A DNA stretch of 64,000 nucleotides, taken from positions 248,001 through 312,000 of the forward strand of contig NZ_QMFY01000007.1 of assembly GCF_003286915.1 (NCBI RefSeq). Reading direction: 5' to 3'. Numbering within the stretch: position 1 is the first letter of the stretch; each line of letters opens with the position of its first letter. Shown here piece by piece: positions 50,201 through 59,500 of the stretch. The DNA is from Pseudochryseolinea flava. GTDB lineage: Bacteria > Bacteroidota > Bacteroidia > Cytophagales > Cyclobacteriaceae. The position numbers and the translations under genes were made by a program. The notes below the pieces were generated by a model. That model was not told where the DNA came from. It saw nothing but the letters and a program-made list of their open reading frames with translations, and ran no database searches.

Positions 50201-50916
50201 CGTTGGGAATTCTCTTTTCTAAAAAATGTCTCTATATCGTGGTATCGCTCAGCAAACTGGCGGAGTTGACGTTCAATTGTTTTCAACTCAATCGTTGTAT
50301 GCTTTGAACTAATGGAGTTCGCAATACACTCTTTCACGAACTCTGCGCGAATTACCGATTCGGAACTTAAGAAAATCGACGTGATCGCTAACGGAATATT
50401 ATGATAGTTCGCATTCCCTTTCATCAGGGCGAACTTCTTGTACTTCTTATCCGGATCTGCTCCGTAAATGATGTTCCTATAGCGTTCGAACGTTTCAATC
50501 TGATCACTATAGCCTATTTTGTTTTCATTGAATTTTCCAAGTACAGCTTTCGGCAATAAAGCCTCGCTATCGACGATGTAGTGATCTTGGACAAAAGGGC
50601 TCTCTACAAATCGATAAAAGAGTTTATTATTCCGATATACCGCGACATGAAAAACGCCTTCCTCCGTAGCGATTTCGTAGATGATATAGGAATTGGGAAA
50701 TTGAAAATAATAATCTTCAAAAGATTTCTGTGAGGGCGATATACCTAGTCCACGTGTATTCGCACTATAAAAAAACAGGATTGCTCGCTGCAATGTTGTT
50801 TTCCCCATATTGTTGGTTCCAACGAAGCATGTATTCCCCGCAATCTCAATACTTGAATAATCTGTATTCGCAATATTTATAAAAATAATCCTATTGAGGA
50901 TTCGTCTGCTCTCCAT
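47239..50916 (-). CDS. mksB: MksB/MukB-like SMC ATPase
   Basis: The 1225-residue protein has the SMC plan. An N-terminal head has Walker A GTNNMGKTT (33-41). Very long heptad-rich coiled coils (about 230-900) are interrupted by a probable hinge. The C-terminal head has a degenerate signature GSTGTDMLVKA (near 1120) and Walker B HCIIDEVGQIS (near 1155). It should form the ATPase core of a DNA-organising complex. The order MksF-MksE-MksB and the sizes fit MksBEF/MukBEF condensins or the related Wadjet JetABC core. I place the start at the ATG at 50916; it overlaps mksE by 26 bp. No JetD/MksG nuclease gene follows. Confidence 0.85.
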   Translation of the reverse strand: MESRRILNRIIFINIANTDYSSIEIAGNTCFVGTNNMGKTTLQRAILFFYSANTRGLGISPSQKSFEDYYFQFPNSYIIYEIATEEGVFHVAVYRNNKLFYRFVESPFVQDHYIVDSEALLPKAVLGKFNENKIGYSDQIETFERYRNIIYGADPDKKYKKFALMKGNANYHNIPLAITSIFLSSESVIRAEFVKECIANSISSKHTTIELKTIERQLRQFAERYHDIETFFRKENSQRSDLIRDNFSQLQQLKVKQRSLAGELGGALKYAQAQKESVGIQAAVKRDELSRIEQEYLEKEVAHQERNKDVNQEIGALKSKLRESDKKQRDYEEKGIVDLLREAEEKPQLLVELQARENEYATLTAGFSDTEQQFKTLFDALENERRELDHVLSSQALQLDKRFTEEKNKIQDAYRKEEAEIKERHAEESDRFKQLRSEKELEAKDVSFREREIKQRKYFEKEVTLLKDHLAEIAKKRMERTSALTVKNNMIDSLKKEGDHIRERFRITSEQYVEKNKQELVVIEEKIKVIDDKLSIHQDALFGFLQEHYPTWYETIGKVCNEEILFNKELKPSLTKKNIDTLYGIGLDLSNVKVHSKTLEEYEQEKAGYLEKIAELNHAFLEFRETQAREEQSRIGGIGKKSAHIKNEISQLEYEAEQDTQKEKQYELDLYEWQRKGEALREKELLEVYNHQQTLKKTLESLKQNLTELDAVVNKNIQKLKADVAEKVEKLGKSFERENANVKEQRAEKEEEFRERKEKLQKEKSAVLKKKGIDDTRIKKLRTDIDSIKVALKELEENAELIADYRKDKRELFDKAEEFRKEKERLEDRIRQSDKAFGTEKQLFAARKVQLQEDVRALAESLKKFTDGLDHFENHFRDRILFDRLRHMIEGATAEYAETGIIGLCSQLQANDNEFHSQFEKFRNNITEFAGRFRPDNHLNFKIGAQASEVEYERFAAYLQEFYNENKIQTSIAEVAKSHGMLIDAISSKMKALIEHKGRINKMIDKMEHDFSKASFESSKLIEYIKLKSEDSENKVLRKLQKISEFREQNPFLYGEANLFNQNNKSKGEIDRRSVELLNDLQKTIAEEKYEEIRVQDLFELRFRIKEGKNDTGWIEKIDRVGSTGTDMLVKAVIYITLLNVFIKESTEKTARNFSVHCIIDEVGQISAPYLKELINFAGERNICLINGLPNESKLETHYNYTYKFRKDQHGYVKVIPLLTMSIEP

Positions 50917-51445
50917 CGTCTTCAATCGTTATAAGTGAAATAACTTCTTCCAAGTAATGGATAGCGTCCATCACCTTGTATGTATCCTCATCCTCTTGCT
51001 CAAAAAATCCAGCCGCAGTGAGGTCGCCTGCAATCTCCCCGACTTTATCAACCATTTTCTCTCGTCGCGAAAGCGCATATATCTTCTGCTTCAGTCTTTC
51101 GTTAGAAAAACACTCTTCCGCAATTTGCGTTACGCGATATCGGGTGCCAACAACAGGTTTATTATCCATCGATGAAAAGAAGTCCATAACATCGATGTAA
51201 TACGCAAACTGCTCCAACTTCTTTTCGATAATCAAGTTGGGCTCATCCGTTTGACTGAAATAAAAATAATTATGACCGCGCTCGAGGGTATAGCCGGTAT
51301 GACTAAAAAATTCTTTTAGAATAGTATAGTTATCCTCGTAGTTGATAATATCGAAGAGTTTTCCTTTGCTCCCATTTGAGCTAATGAAATTCCCTCTACT
51401 TAAAATCGCAAAAATATCCGGCGTATGTTTGGGGATGTTGTTCAT
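50891..51445 (-). CDS. mksE: MksE/MukE-like condensin subunit
   Basis: The 184-residue acidic protein has winged-helix-like character: an early ILSRGNFISSN segment, several helices, and a late DTYKVMDAIHYLEEVISL segment typical of MksE-like proteins. MksE bridges the kleisin (MksF) and the SMC head. Its ATG overlaps the stop of mksF as ATGA (51442-51445), and its 3' end overlaps mksB, so translation of the three is probably coupled. Sequence similarity within this family is low, so the call leans on gene order and size. Confidence 0.72.
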   Translation of the reverse strand: MNNIPKHTPDIFAILSRGNFISSNGSKGKLFDIINYEDNYTILKEFFSHTGYTLERGHNYFYFSQTDEPNLIIEKKLEQFAYYIDVMDFFSSMDNKPVVGTRYRVTQIAEECFSNERLKQKIYALSRREKMVDKVGEIAGDLTAAGFFEQEDEDTYKVMDAIHYLEEVISLITIEDDGEQTNPQ

Positions 51446-52662
51446 TTAACAGCTTTCTTATTGGGTTTAATGATTGCATAGCCAAGCTGTAGCTTCTGCT
51501 TTTTTTCGTTGATGTATTGCATCTTTCCGAGCTTTCCGGAGATCAACAGTCTGTTGTCATAATCAATAGTAATCCCCACATAAAGTGAAATCCGCTTTTC
51601 TAAACTCAAGGTGCCAACCTTCTCCGGAAAATTGTAGTTCAATACAAATTGAAACAAGTCACTATCCGACTGTAGGAACTTCTCCACAAGGCCTGCTATG
51701 TTCAAGCTTGCCGACTCCTCAAGATTGTTATCATCGAAACCGGCAACCATTTTTCCTGCTGGCTTGCGATGATTGTTACGAAGTAAATGCAACTTCTTCG
51801 CAATCTTCTGTGTGATCGTATAGCCGTGGTCAGTATGCAAAAAGTCCAACGACAACTTTGACTTCAATGGATTTCTCCTTTGGAACATCAATGCCCTTGT
51901 TCCGATCACAACGTCGACGAAATTGGTTTTGTATTTCAATTCTTCGTAGTCCTTCAACTCTTTTAAGCGCTGAATCTTTTTGTAGATCGCTGCTTGATGT
52001 TGAATCTTGTTGATATAGTCAATGATCTGCGCCTGAATTTCATTCAGATAATCTCTATTGCGCACGAGCACGTAACGTAAATCCAACACTATCGAATTTA
52101 ATTCCGCATCAATGATCGTATTAAACAAACCTTGAGCATCCGACACGATCTGCTCTGACTCCATGATCAGATTGATAATATCATCACGCTTGCGCTTGTA
52201 CTTGTCGAGCTCTTGTAGTTTGATCAGATAATTATCCTGATTCTTATAAGTATCATCGATGTTCTTGTGAAGCTTCATAACCTCACGCGATGTAGTCGAA
52301 TTGATCTTTTTAAGTGAGCGCTTGATATTCCGTAAGAACTTCGGATTAACGTCGATGTGATAATACTTGAGATTCTCATTTAACGAACGAATATTGTCCG
52401 TAATGAAGCTCGTCGTTACTTCACCGATCTCAAGGAATTCTTCAATAAAAGTCGTGATGCGGTCGTCGAGACCAATTACGTTGTTGTTCTCGTGGATGAT
52501 TTCGTAGTTGACCAGCTTTTCAAGCTTTTCATCCGACATATCACCACGGGCAAGAATCTCCGACTTGTTGATCGAATCCTTGTTACCAAACAAGATTTCA
52601 ATGACCTCCTTATTTTGATAGAGGAGGTTAACAAGATCCCGTATGGTAAGTGGTGCCTTCAA
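51442..52662 (-). CDS. mksF: MksF/MukF-like kleisin subunit
   Basis: The 406-residue protein has a helical/winged-helix N-terminus (about 1-90), a long helical middle (about 100-260) and a C-terminal beta/helical domain. This is the plan of MksF/MukF kleisins, which close the SMC ring. It is the first gene of a three-gene operon with overlapping stops and starts. The start is TTG at 52662: a TAA lies five codons upstream and the next ATG is at codon 42. The family call is by context as well as layout. Confidence 0.72.
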   Translation of the reverse strand: MKAPLTIRDLVNLLYQNKEVIEILFGNKDSINKSEILARGDMSDEKLEKLVNYEIIHENNNVIGLDDRITTFIEEFLEIGEVTTSFITDNIRSLNENLKYYHIDVNPKFLRNIKRSLKKINSTTSREVMKLHKNIDDTYKNQDNYLIKLQELDKYKRKRDDIINLIMESEQIVSDAQGLFNTIIDAELNSIVLDLRYVLVRNRDYLNEIQAQIIDYINKIQHQAAIYKKIQRLKELKDYEELKYKTNFVDVVIGTRALMFQRRNPLKSKLSLDFLHTDHGYTITQKIAKKLHLLRNNHRKPAGKMVAGFDDNNLEESASLNIAGLVEKFLQSDSDLFQFVLNYNFPEKVGTLSLEKRISLYVGITIDYDNRLLISGKLGKMQYINEKKQKLQLGYAIIKPNKKAVK

Positions 52663-52952
52663 ATCGTCAAACGTTTAGTAGGTATCCGGCATAGCAAGCA
52701 GGAGCCGAATCCAGTCTACTTCAAACCAAATTTGTAGCCCAAATATCTACAGGGGCCACCAAAAACTTAAATCAGGTTAAGAATTAGCAAAAATGGCTGC
52801 TTTTACCCATGTTCGCCATAACCCGACCCCAATGATACTTGATCCCCCGGGTTTCGGCAAGGGAAATCTTTACAAATAAAATATCCCCATAAACCGCCTT
52901 GCTGTCTTCTGTTATCTCTATTTTAGCGACCTGAAGTTAGCACGGAACCCAC

Positions 52953-54443
52953 TTGAAACTCAGACATACGCCCCCATTGTCGCACCGGCGCAGACGTACA
53001 TTTTTCGTCGCGCATAGTCTTCTCATCATACTCATTCTGTTGACCGCTCCGCTTTGTGGCTTTGCTCAGTTCACAACCAATTACCAAGCGCTGCCCATTG
53101 AAGATACTATACCTCCCACTTACTTATCTGCCTTGAATACACGCCTCTCAGGCGCTCAAGCAGCAATCTCTGAATCTAACAAAGCTGTTATCGCTTCCAT
53201 TCGGAAATACTTACAAAACCGCACCGACTATGTTATCAGTAGGTTCAACGACGACTACATCATCAGCGATCCAACGTTAACATCTTCCCTGCAACGCCTC
53301 TTGAAAGATATTTATGATGCTAATCCACAATTTAAACCGGAGACACACGTATTCGTTTATCGCAGCGAGGCGGTTAATGCTGTAAGTTTTGGCGAAGGAA
53401 CTATTGCCCTAACGCTTGGGCTACTCGCGCGCATGGAAACGGAAGGACAGATTGCCTTTGTCCTATGTCACGAGTTAGCACATTACCACTACAAACATTC
53501 CGACAATAAAATAGTCGCGCTTTCAAAATTGTATAACGACAAAGAGTTCAAGAAGGAAGTCCGTTCGATCAAACGAAGCGATTACGAGCAGATCACTAAG
53601 TTTTCCAAGCTCGCAAAATCATTGGAGCTTTCGATCACACATCATGGCCGCGAACATGAGTTCGAAGCGGACTCTCTTGCGCTACGCATGTACCGAAATT
53701 TGACTTCTGATGTACATTCCCCGATTCGTACGCTGGAGATTCTGGATAGCGCCGACCGCGATGAATTCCCTAACAATCTCGATCTAAAGACGGCACTTCA
53801 CACCGACGCATATCCCTTCAAAGACCAGTGGCTTGCGTACACACCATCCAGCACTTGGCACGCAACATCGGAAGATAACGACAGTACGCGTACACACCCC
53901 AGTTGTCAGCGACGCATCAAAGCCTTACAGCGTCAAATGAAAAGTCTACCAGCCTGCATCAATAATAAGTTTAATGCAGACGCGCGGAACACGCTTCGTG
54001 AACATTGTCGATTTGAACAAGTAGCATCGCTGGTACACTATAAGCGCTATGGCCGCGCACTATTCGAGTCACTCAAACTTGCAGCACGATATCCTGACAA
54101 TGCCTATGTTCATGCCATCATTGGACAATGTCTCTACCAGCATTACGCTCATCAGCAAAACCATGAACTCGGCAAGGTGTTGTCGCTCCCTGACCCGCGG
54201 TTTGCTGAAAACTACGATCGGTTCCTCACCTTCATGCATAATCTTCGACTAAGTGAACTTGCGTCGCTCTCCTATCATTACATGGCGTCACGCAAAGATC
54301 GCTACATATCGAATGAAGAATTTCTTTTCGGTTGGTGGATGGCATCTCAAACAGGTGTCGGCAATGTAGCATCCGACGAAATCAAAAAAGCGTACATCAA
54401 AACATTCCCGCACGGGAAGTATATTAAAAAGTTTAACAAGTAA
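52953..54443 (+). CDS. M48 family zinc metallopeptidase, secreted
   Basis: The product has 496 residues. An Arg-rich n-region and hydrophobic signal (ending PLCGFAQ) begin at a TTG (52953) with no better ATG upstream or nearby. The protease core shows HELAH (H173, E174, H177) and the third ligand E238 in EHEFEAD, so the zinc site is intact. The C-terminal half is helical and TPR-like. M48 enzymes of this type, such as BepA-like proteins, act in envelope quality control. The next gene starts 19 bp downstream, which suggests a two-gene operon. Confidence 0.9.
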   Translation: MKLRHTPPLSHRRRRTFFVAHSLLIILILLTAPLCGFAQFTTNYQALPIEDTIPPTYLSALNTRLSGAQAAISESNKAVIASIRKYLQNRTDYVISRFNDDYIISDPTLTSSLQRLLKDIYDANPQFKPETHVFVYRSEAVNAVSFGEGTIALTLGLLARMETEGQIAFVLCHELAHYHYKHSDNKIVALSKLYNDKEFKKEVRSIKRSDYEQITKFSKLAKSLELSITHHGREHEFEADSLALRMYRNLTSDVHSPIRTLEILDSADRDEFPNNLDLKTALHTDAYPFKDQWLAYTPSSTWHATSEDNDSTRTHPSCQRRIKALQRQMKSLPACINNKFNADARNTLREHCRFEQVASLVHYKRYGRALFESLKLAARYPDNAYVHAIIGQCLYQHYAHQQNHELGKVLSLPDPRFAENYDRFLTFMHNLRLSELASLSYHYMASRKDRYISNEEFLFGWWMASQTGVGNVASDEIKKAYIKTFPHGKYIKKFNK

Positions 54444-54462
54444 AATCCCAATAAATAATACA

Positions 54463-55968
54463 ATGAGAAAAATCTATCTATTCATGTGTTGTATGATGAT
54501 CGCCATTCAGATGACGGCACAAACATCAAGCACAGAAAATGTTAAAACCGTTAAGCTTCGAAGTGCAGGATCCATTATTCAAAATGGTACCGTGAAAGGT
54601 TACTTCAATTTTTACAACGTTGAGAAAAAAGATCGCAAAAACAACAACTACCAACTGACGATAACAGACGAGAACCTTCGTGAGATCAATTCCATTACGA
54701 TTACGCGCCCGACTACCTATTTACTCGTAGAAGGGATCTTCAACGGAACGTCATTTGGATTTTTGTTTTTCGATCAACAAAAGAAAAGTCTCGAGCTCAT
54801 CGCTTACGATCAAACGCTAAAAGAACTTGGCAAAGTAACCAAGACCCTAAAGAACAGACAAGGATACGGCACATACATGTACATGGCGCAAGGCAATGAG
54901 ATGATGACCTCGGTTTTCATTGCTGTGCCTAACAAAGGTTTTCTTTTGTATGGTATCGAAGATGAGTCAAAATGCGATTATGAAATAGAATTTTATGACA
55001 ACAGCATGAAAAGAGCGTGGGCTATTTATGGTCCAAAAGATGAATTCGATTTTGAGAACGCCGTGGAGGGTTTCCAAAGCGACCAATATATCGGATCTAT
55101 TGTTATGAGACGCACCGCGCTTCTAGACTTCAATCCAGAAATGGACCTTTTGGTAGTGAACACATCAGACGGTAAACAATTGTTCCGTGTGCCAATGGAA
55201 ACGTCAAAATACAAAGTGGCACTTGCCGACCTATCATTCGATGCTGCTAAACAGCAGTTCACAATGTTTGGTGAGTACTTCAACAAGGAAGACAACTCGC
55301 TGAAAGATCCTAGCCAAGGTTTCATTACCGTAGTGCTTGACATGAAGGGGAAAGTGATTTCTGAAAAAGTTAACAGCTGGAAAAAAGAAATCGCCGCAAA
55401 AGTACCTGCAAAACACAAGGAAGCCTTTGAAGAAAAAAGTATACTCTTCCACGATTTTATCAGAACGGCAGACGGAGATTACTTCGCTATCGGCGAGCAG
55501 TATAAGAAAGGTGGCACACCGATGACCTTAAAACTAAACATCTACGACATGGTCATCCTCCAATTCGATGCGAATTTTGCTATGAAGAACGTTCACGTAT
55601 TCACAAAGGAGAAGAGCGATTTTTCAATCCCTGGAATGGCCGGCATGATCGGTGGATCGAAAATGCTTTCATACTTCGCGAAAGGTTATGGCGGATTTGA
55701 CTATGCTTTCTCTCAGGTAGCTGCAGACAACAACACGTTCATCATCAACTACGTGAACTTTGAACGTGAGAAAGGTCAAAAGGGGAAGAATCAACTCGGT
55801 TCTATTGTCTACACACCGGAAAAAACTTTTACGGTCGACAAAATTGATCTTGTTAGAAAAGGGAGCAAATATTTCGTTTACCGCGCGAAGCCTGGCTACG
55901 TCATGATTAGCGAATATTTCGAAAAAGAAAAACGCATCGACAGACGACTCGAAAAAATAAACTACTAA
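54463..55968 (+). CDS. Secreted protein of unknown function
   Basis: The 501-residue protein has a signal peptide (MRKIYLFMCCMMIAIQMTAQ). The rest is beta-rich with repeated short strands (for example YQLTITDENLREINSITIT, LLVVNTSDGKQLFRV and FITVVLDMKGKVISEKV), consistent with a propeller-like fold. It resembles Bacteroidota conserved proteins of unknown function (possibly DUF6770-like, not verified). It follows the M48 gene by 19 bp and may be its substrate or partner. Confidence 0.75.
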   Translation: MRKIYLFMCCMMIAIQMTAQTSSTENVKTVKLRSAGSIIQNGTVKGYFNFYNVEKKDRKNNNYQLTITDENLREINSITITRPTTYLLVEGIFNGTSFGFLFFDQQKKSLELIAYDQTLKELGKVTKTLKNRQGYGTYMYMAQGNEMMTSVFIAVPNKGFLLYGIEDESKCDYEIEFYDNSMKRAWAIYGPKDEFDFENAVEGFQSDQYIGSIVMRRTALLDFNPEMDLLVVNTSDGKQLFRVPMETSKYKVALADLSFDAAKQQFTMFGEYFNKEDNSLKDPSQGFITVVLDMKGKVISEKVNSWKKEIAAKVPAKHKEAFEEKSILFHDFIRTADGDYFAIGEQYKKGGTPMTLKLNIYDMVILQFDANFAMKNVHVFTKEKSDFSIPGMAGMIGGSKMLSYFAKGYGGFDYAFSQVAADNNTFIINYVNFEREKGQKGKNQLGSIVYTPEKTFTVDKIDLVRKGSKYFVYRAKPGYVMISEYFEKEKRIDRRLEKINY

Positions 55969-55990
55969 GGTTTAAAAACAAAATCATAAG

Positions 55991-56022
55991 AGAGCCACAG
56001 ACAAAATGTTTGTGGCTCTTTT
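55991..56022 (+). terminator. Terminator after the M48 operon
   Basis: A 9-bp stem (AGAGCCACA, 55991-55999, with TGTGGCTCT, 56011-56019) is followed by a T-run. Confidence 0.85.
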
Positions 56023-56066
56023 CGTTAGAGGACATGTAAACTTCCCTTTAAGCTTTCTGCTTTACG

Positions 56067-56423
56067 CTACTAGTGTCCGGGGAATTTTTCGTTTTGAAAA
56101 TAGCCCGCGTTTCTAATCACTAATCTATCGTTTTTGATTGCGTAAAAAAGAAGGCTGTTAAAAAAAACAAATTTAATAGAGCGTGCGTGCGGTGGCCCAA
56201 CTTAAACGCGGGGGAGTTCAGGCATGTGCGATGGGCAGCATGTTTAAGTTTCCCCTTTTTCTTTTGTTACTTTTCTATTTGGGGAAGCAAAAAGAAAAGT
56301 AAGAAGAGGACGATGCTCGAACTTATCAGAGGGACTCAGTAGAACATTCAAAAAGTTGATAAGAGTAAAGTGCGATCCGGTTTTGGGGTCGTTATAAAGA
56401 AGCTTTCTCCGGACAACCAGTAG
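56067..56423. mobile_element. MITE-like non-coding element with terminal inverted repeats
   Basis: The left end CTACTAGTGTCCGGGGAA (56067-56084) and the complement of the right end (56405-56423, CTACTGGTTGTCCGGAGAA) match at most positions, giving imperfect terminal inverted repeats around a ~357-bp segment with no protein gene. Just outside both ends lie copies of CTTTAAGCTTTCT (from 56047 and from 56431). Inside is an imperfect palindrome (56252-56310). The layout fits a miniature transposable element or intergenic repeat unit. No transposase is nearby to confirm mobility. Confidence 0.5.
56252..56310. repeat. Imperfect palindrome, TTACTTTTC-type
   Basis: The left arm is rich in TTTTCTTTTGTTACTTTTC and the right arm in AAAAAGAAAAGTAAGAAG, so the transcript could form a long hairpin. 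I recall similar T-rich/A-rich palindromes between genes in other Bacteroidota genomes, which I cannot check here. Confidence 0.55.
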
Positions 56424-56563
56424 CTTTCCACTTTAAGCTTTCTACTTTCCCCTTTCCAGTACTCCCTTACAAGCTTTCGGGATTGCACTCCAAGTTTTTC
56501 AGCAAAGTGCGCATTAACTATGTCGCTTATTTGACATCTAACTTTTGCCCGTTAAATTCACTT

Positions 56564-59500
56564 ATGCCAAACAAAACCTTGCTGCGTCGGTTATTAGCCT
56601 TCGTTATTACACTCGTGTTCTTAAGCGCCTGCCAACGTTCATCTACGCCGCGAATCTTAGTTTTTGCGAAGACAAAAGGATGGAAACACTATTCAATCCC
56701 TGCTGGACTAAAAGCGCTCCTCAACCTGGGAAACGCTAACAATATCGACGTCGATACGCTGCGTGACGCATCAATTTTCAACGACGATGACTTAAAGGGG
56801 TACAATGCCGTGGTGTTTTTGAATACCACGGGAAATGTGTTGAATGCGGAACAACAAGCAGCCTTTGAGCGATATATACAGGCCGGTGGAGGTTTTGTTG
56901 GTATTCATGCTGCAGCATGTACAGAATATGAATGGCCTTGGTTCGGAAAACTTGTAGGCGCATTTTTCGCCAATCATCCAATGAATCCCGGCGTTCGTAA
57001 AGGTGTGATTGAGGTTATTGACAAGTCTCATCCCGCAACGGCTGGCCTACCCGCAAGATGGGAACGCGAGGAAGAGTGGTACAGCTTTAGAAACTTCTAT
57101 GCCGGAATCAAAGTCCTTGCGACGCTTGATGAAAATAGTTACGAAGGCGGCACGAACGGAAGCTACCACCCCTACAGTTGGTATCACGAATTCGACGGTG
57201 GCCGATCTTTCTACACCGCTGCAGGACACGATGATGCGAGCTATACAGACTCGCTGTTTCTACAACACGTACTCGGAGGCATTCAATATGCCATGAATCA
57301 CGCTCCCCTCGACTATTCTAAGTCGTACGCCGTTCCTGTTCCCGAAGAAAATCGCTTTGTCAAAACAGTGCTCGTCAATGATTTGAATAACCCTATGGAA
57401 CTTGCCGTGAGCGATGATGGAAAAATATTCTTTACAGAATTGCGTAGCGGTAAACTGATGATGTTCAATCAGCAGACATCTCAGCACAGCGTGCTTCATC
57501 GCTTTAACATTTGCACACGTGGCGGCACGGGTGTAATCGGTGTTACGCTAGATCCTCATTTTAAACAGAATCATCATCTCTATGTGTACTATGCTCCCGC
57601 GACAACGGCAGAGCCAATCTATTTTAATCTCTCTCGTTTCACATTAACATCAACATTCACATTCGATTCGTTATCGGAAAAGATACTGCTTAAAGTTCCA
57701 GTTCAAGAAAACAGCGGCGCTCACCATGGCGGTTCTCTTGCGTGGGATAAAGATGGAAATCTTTACCTCTCTACAGGCGACAGCTCCAGTCCATTTCCAT
57801 CGAATGGATACGCGCCTTTAGATGAACGTCCAGGAGCAGAACACTATAGTTTGGATGCACAACGCGGTCCTTCCAATACAAATGATTTAAAAGGAAAAAT
57901 ACTTCGCATCCATCCTACTGCCGACGGGAAGTATACCATCCCGAAAGGAAATCTTTTTCCAGAGGGAACTTTAAAAACACTACCAGAGATCTTTGCGATG
58001 GGATGTCGAAACCCTTATCGTATTGCGGTCAATCCAATTACAAACACAGTCTATTGGGGAGAGATTGGTCCGGATGCAGGAAAAGATAGCTTGCAAGGTC
58101 CTCGTGGTTACGATGAGTTTAATCAAGCAAAACGAGCAGGAAATTTTGGATGGCCTTACTTCATTGGGAACAATCAACCATATAATCACTGGGACTTTGA
58201 GAAGAACATCAAGCGCGAGACTTTTGACGTAGCAAATCCAGTAAACAATTCTCCTAACAATACGGGGCTAACGAAATTGCCGGCGCCTCAACCTGCGATG
58301 GTATGGTATCCTTACATGGCGTCCGACAAATTCCCAACACTCGGCCAAGGTGGACGAAGTGCCATGGCCGGAGACTTCTACTCCTATGACGATCAAAACT
58401 CGTCGCCGACAAAATTTCCCAAGTATTATGATGGCTGTCTTTTTGTTTTCGATTGGATGCGCAATTGGGTAATGACGATGCGATTTGATGACAATGAAAA
58501 CTTAAAACGTATTGAGCCATTCATGAGCGGCAATGGTGATTTTAGAAGACCGATCGACATTGCGTTTGGAAAAGACGGCGTGATGTACATGCTTGAATAC
58601 GGATCTGTTTACGGTATCGACAACGAAGACGCGCGCCTTGTGCGAATCGAATACAACGCAGGGAACCGAGCACCGATTGCTTGCGCTGGAATTCCCGACA
58701 CAACAGCGTCATCTTGGGACAAGAAAGCAAACCTAACATCGGAACGCTCTTTTCCACAACTGAATAAAATTGTTGGCCCTTGCCCCTTGAAAGTACAATT
58801 TAGCAGTAGCCAATCAAAAGATCTAGATGACGACGATGAACTCAGGTTTTCTTGGACAATTCGCGGCGAACAATTTGATGCCGCGAATCCTACATATACG
58901 TTTACAACGCCAGGGGTATACTACGCCATTCTTAATGCTACAGACCAACACAACGCTTCCTCACTTGACACCGTCGTCGTATACGCTGGCAACACAGCGC
59001 CCGCTGTTGATATTCTCACAAAGGACAACAAGTCCTTCTATTTTCCTGGGCAATCGTTTCGTTACAGTGTTCGTCTCTCCGATGCCGAAGATGGTTCTCC
59101 TTTGCCACGCGATGCAGTTGTTAAATTCTCCTATAGCCCGAATAGCATTGCAGCTTCACCTGATCTTATCGCGAAAAATAAATTGACGCAATACCAAGAA
59201 CCAATACATCCTGGGCAACTGAAAATGATGGACAGCGATTGCAAAGCATGCCATACAACGGATAAGGTATCAGTCGGCCCGTCATACATTCGTATCGCCC
59301 AACGTTACCAATCACAACCAGGCGCAATCGACAAACTTGCAAAAAAAATCATCATGGGCGGTGGTGGTAACTGGGGACGTGACCACGTGATGAGCGCACA
59401 TCCACAGATCAACATGGAAGACGCAAAAGAAATTGTGCGATACATCTTATCCATCGGTGACGTCAAGCTGCACGCTCAACACCTTCCGACACAAGGCAGT

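Noticed and set aside
47239-52662. Wadjet (JetABCD) plasmid defence system
   Set aside because: The JetA/B/C-like core is present but no JetD nuclease is adjacent, so a defence call is not supported; I use MksFEB-like instead.
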